NCBI GenBank assembly: GCA_022820675.1
Contig: JAJEFC010000038.1
Span: 1 to 32,968 of the forward strand
DNA length: 32,968 nucleotides
From: Vicinamibacteria bacterium
GTDB taxonomy: Bacteria > Acidobacteriota > Vicinamibacteria > Vicinamibacterales > UBA8438
Reading direction: 5' to 3'
This document shows positions 31,861-32,968 of this stretch, in pieces (position 1 is the first letter of the stretch; each line of letters begins with the position of its first letter). The notes beneath the pieces are model-generated. The model had not been told where the DNA came from and searched no databases. It worked only from the letters and a program-made list of their open reading frames with translations. The position numbers and the translations under genes are program-made.

Positions 31861-32968
31861 CCGCGACCCGCGACGCCGGGCGCCTTGCCGGGTTTCGGGC
31901 CGCGCCCGAGCGGGGCGCGCGTTCGGGGGCCTCGCGGCCGCCGTCGGGCGTTGGGCGCCACGCCGGACTCTGGGTGACGGCGAGCAGCCTCTCCGGCCTC
32001 GCCGTCGGCCTCGGGGTGAGCGTCTTCCAGGGCGACGGCATCGAGCGTCCGACCCTGCTCATATCGACGCTGTTCGCGAACGTGGTCGGCGTCACCGCGA
32101 TGGTCTGCTCGGTGTGGTTGTTCCCGCGGCTGCGCGGGCGCTCGGGCCTGCTCCGGTTCCCGCTGCTCGTCCTTGCGCTGCTGTCGGGCGCGATCCTCGG
32201 CAGCCTCGCGGTGCTCGGCGCCTACCCGCTGTTCGTGTTCCGCGAGCCCCGGCTCGCGGTCGGGGTCATCGTCCTCAACAGCATCCTCGCGCTCGTGGTG
32301 GGAGGCATCGTCCTCGGCTACGAGGAGATGCGGCTGCGGCTGCAGGACGCCCTGCGGGAGATGCGCGAGGTGCGGCTGGTCGAGGCGCGGCTGCGCGAGG
32401 AGGCGGCGCGCGCCGAGCTGGCGGCGCTGCAGGCGCGCATCAACCCGCACTTCTTCTTCAACACCCTCAACACCATCGGCTCGCTGGTCGAGGAGGATGC
32501 GCGGACGGCCGAGGAGCTGCTGGAGACCTTCGCCGACCTCTTCCGCTACGCCTTCGCCGCGGCCGACGCCGCGCCCGTCGCCCTGCGCGACGAGATCGCC
32601 TTCACCCGGGGCTACCTGCGCATCGAGCAGGTGCGCTTCGGCGACCGGCTGCGGGTGGCCTGGGACGTCGCGCCGGACGCGCTGCGGGTGCGGGTGCCCG
32701 GTCTGATCCTCCAGCCCCTGGTCGAGAACGCGGTGGGGCACGGGCTCGCGCCGCGGGCGCGCGGGGGGCGCATCGACGTCTCGACCGTTCTCGATGACGG
32801 CGTGCTGCGCATCGACGTCGTCGACGACGGGGTGGGGCTCTCCGGCGATGGGGACGACCTGATCCGTGACGGCCACGGGCTGGGCAACGTCGCCGGCCGG
32901 CTCCGGGCCTCGTACGGCGCGCGCGCGGCCCTCGCGCTGTCCGCGGGGCCGGGCGGCGCGGGCGCCCG
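31857..32968 (+). CDS. LytS/YehU-type sensor histidine kinase (3' end beyond the window)
   Basis: Starts at a GTG at 31857 overlapping the phosphatase stop (GTGA), so translation is coupled. The frame is open to the window end (370 residues seen). Four membrane helices (about 37-57, 66-89, 100-128, 133-154) resemble those of the phosphatase. The kinase part has the His_kinase block LQARINPHFFFNTLNTIGSLVE, with the phospho-acceptor His 198, then LVENAVGHGL (N box), IDVVDDGVGLSG (G1) and GHGLGNVAGRLRASYG (G2). This is the LytS group, whose partner is usually a LytTR-type response regulator, probably downstream outside the window. Only the last residues are missing. Confidence 0.9.
   Translation, partial: MTATRDAGRLAGFRAAPERGARSGASRPPSGVGRHAGLWVTASSLSGLAVGLGVSVFQGDGIERPTLLISTLFANVVGVTAMVCSVWLFPRLRGRSGLLRFPLLVLALLSGAILGSLAVLGAYPLFVFREPRLAVGVIVLNSILALVVGGIVLGYEEMRLRLQDALREMREVRLVEARLREEAARAELAALQARINPHFFFNTLNTIGSLVEEDARTAEELLETFADLFRYAFAAADAAPVALRDEIAFTRGYLRIEQVRFGDRLRVAWDVAPDALRVRVPGLILQPLVENAVGHGLAPRARGGRIDVSTVLDDGVLRIDVVDDGVGLSGDGDDLIRDGHGLGNVAGRLRASYGARAALALSAGPGGAGA

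Overview
The window is very GC-rich, with a strong G/C third-base bias and mostly ordinary bacterial gene spacing. It suggests an Acidobacteriota genome, probably the Vicinamibacteria side of the phylum. The basis is gene content: three paralogues of a secreted family with the GVWDFR..TP.ERP and ACHEGNYG signatures, secreted PQQ-type beta-propellers, and many exported amidohydrolase, metallo-beta-lactamase-fold and TIM-barrel enzymes. This placement is an inference; no rRNA or marker set is present.

Layout. 1-2524: the end of accB, then accC and thiE. A 318-bp tandem duplication (2319-2954) follows and leaves a decayed second thiE 3' end. 3012-4730 (minus): an AGCS sodium:amino-acid symporter with an extra loop. 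5358-9634: a type III restriction-modification system (mod, res). 9836-10780: folD, followed by a 72-75 bp tandem repeat array. 11178-12596 (minus): an AAA/DUF4143 ATPase. 12686-18211: a secreted PQQ dehydrogenase, an orphan Phd-like antitoxin overlapping a lipoprotein amidohydrolase, and a convergent exported hydantoinase-like enzyme. 18578-20226: a Cys-rich secreted protein, a fragment of a Cys/His-rich secreted protein, and a cyclophilin. 20415-21561: toxin-antitoxin remains, with an MNT antitoxin gene, a HEPN toxin gene frameshifted inside its catalytic motif, and a VapB-like antitoxin without a toxin. 21701-29452: secreted accessory genes, including the three paralogues. 29442-29783: a probable selenoprotein gene. 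29807-30430: a lipoprotein. 30622-32968: an overlapping SpoIIE-type phosphatase and LytS-type histidine kinase, the latter cut by the window edge.

The most striking items are these. (1) A small ArsC/glutaredoxin-like gene reads through an in-frame TGA that sits at the first position of a CxxC-type motif (U-T-S-C), with a SECIS-like hairpin 15 nt downstream; the reading frame recovered by readthrough starts inside the preceding gene. (2) The HEPN toxin carries a one-base deletion exactly inside its RNxxVHxY motif. (3) A dispersed repeat of about 80 bp lies between genes, and one inverted copy encodes the C-terminal tail of AccC. (4) The phosphatase and the kinase share a related four-helix membrane module, which suggests two opposing outputs fed by the same kind of sensor.

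Functionally, the fatty-acid (acc), thiamine (thiE) and folate (folD) genes are housekeeping. Most of the rest is periplasmic or surface catabolism plus defence and toxin-antitoxin material in various states of decay. All family assignments come from reading motifs; no database search was run.
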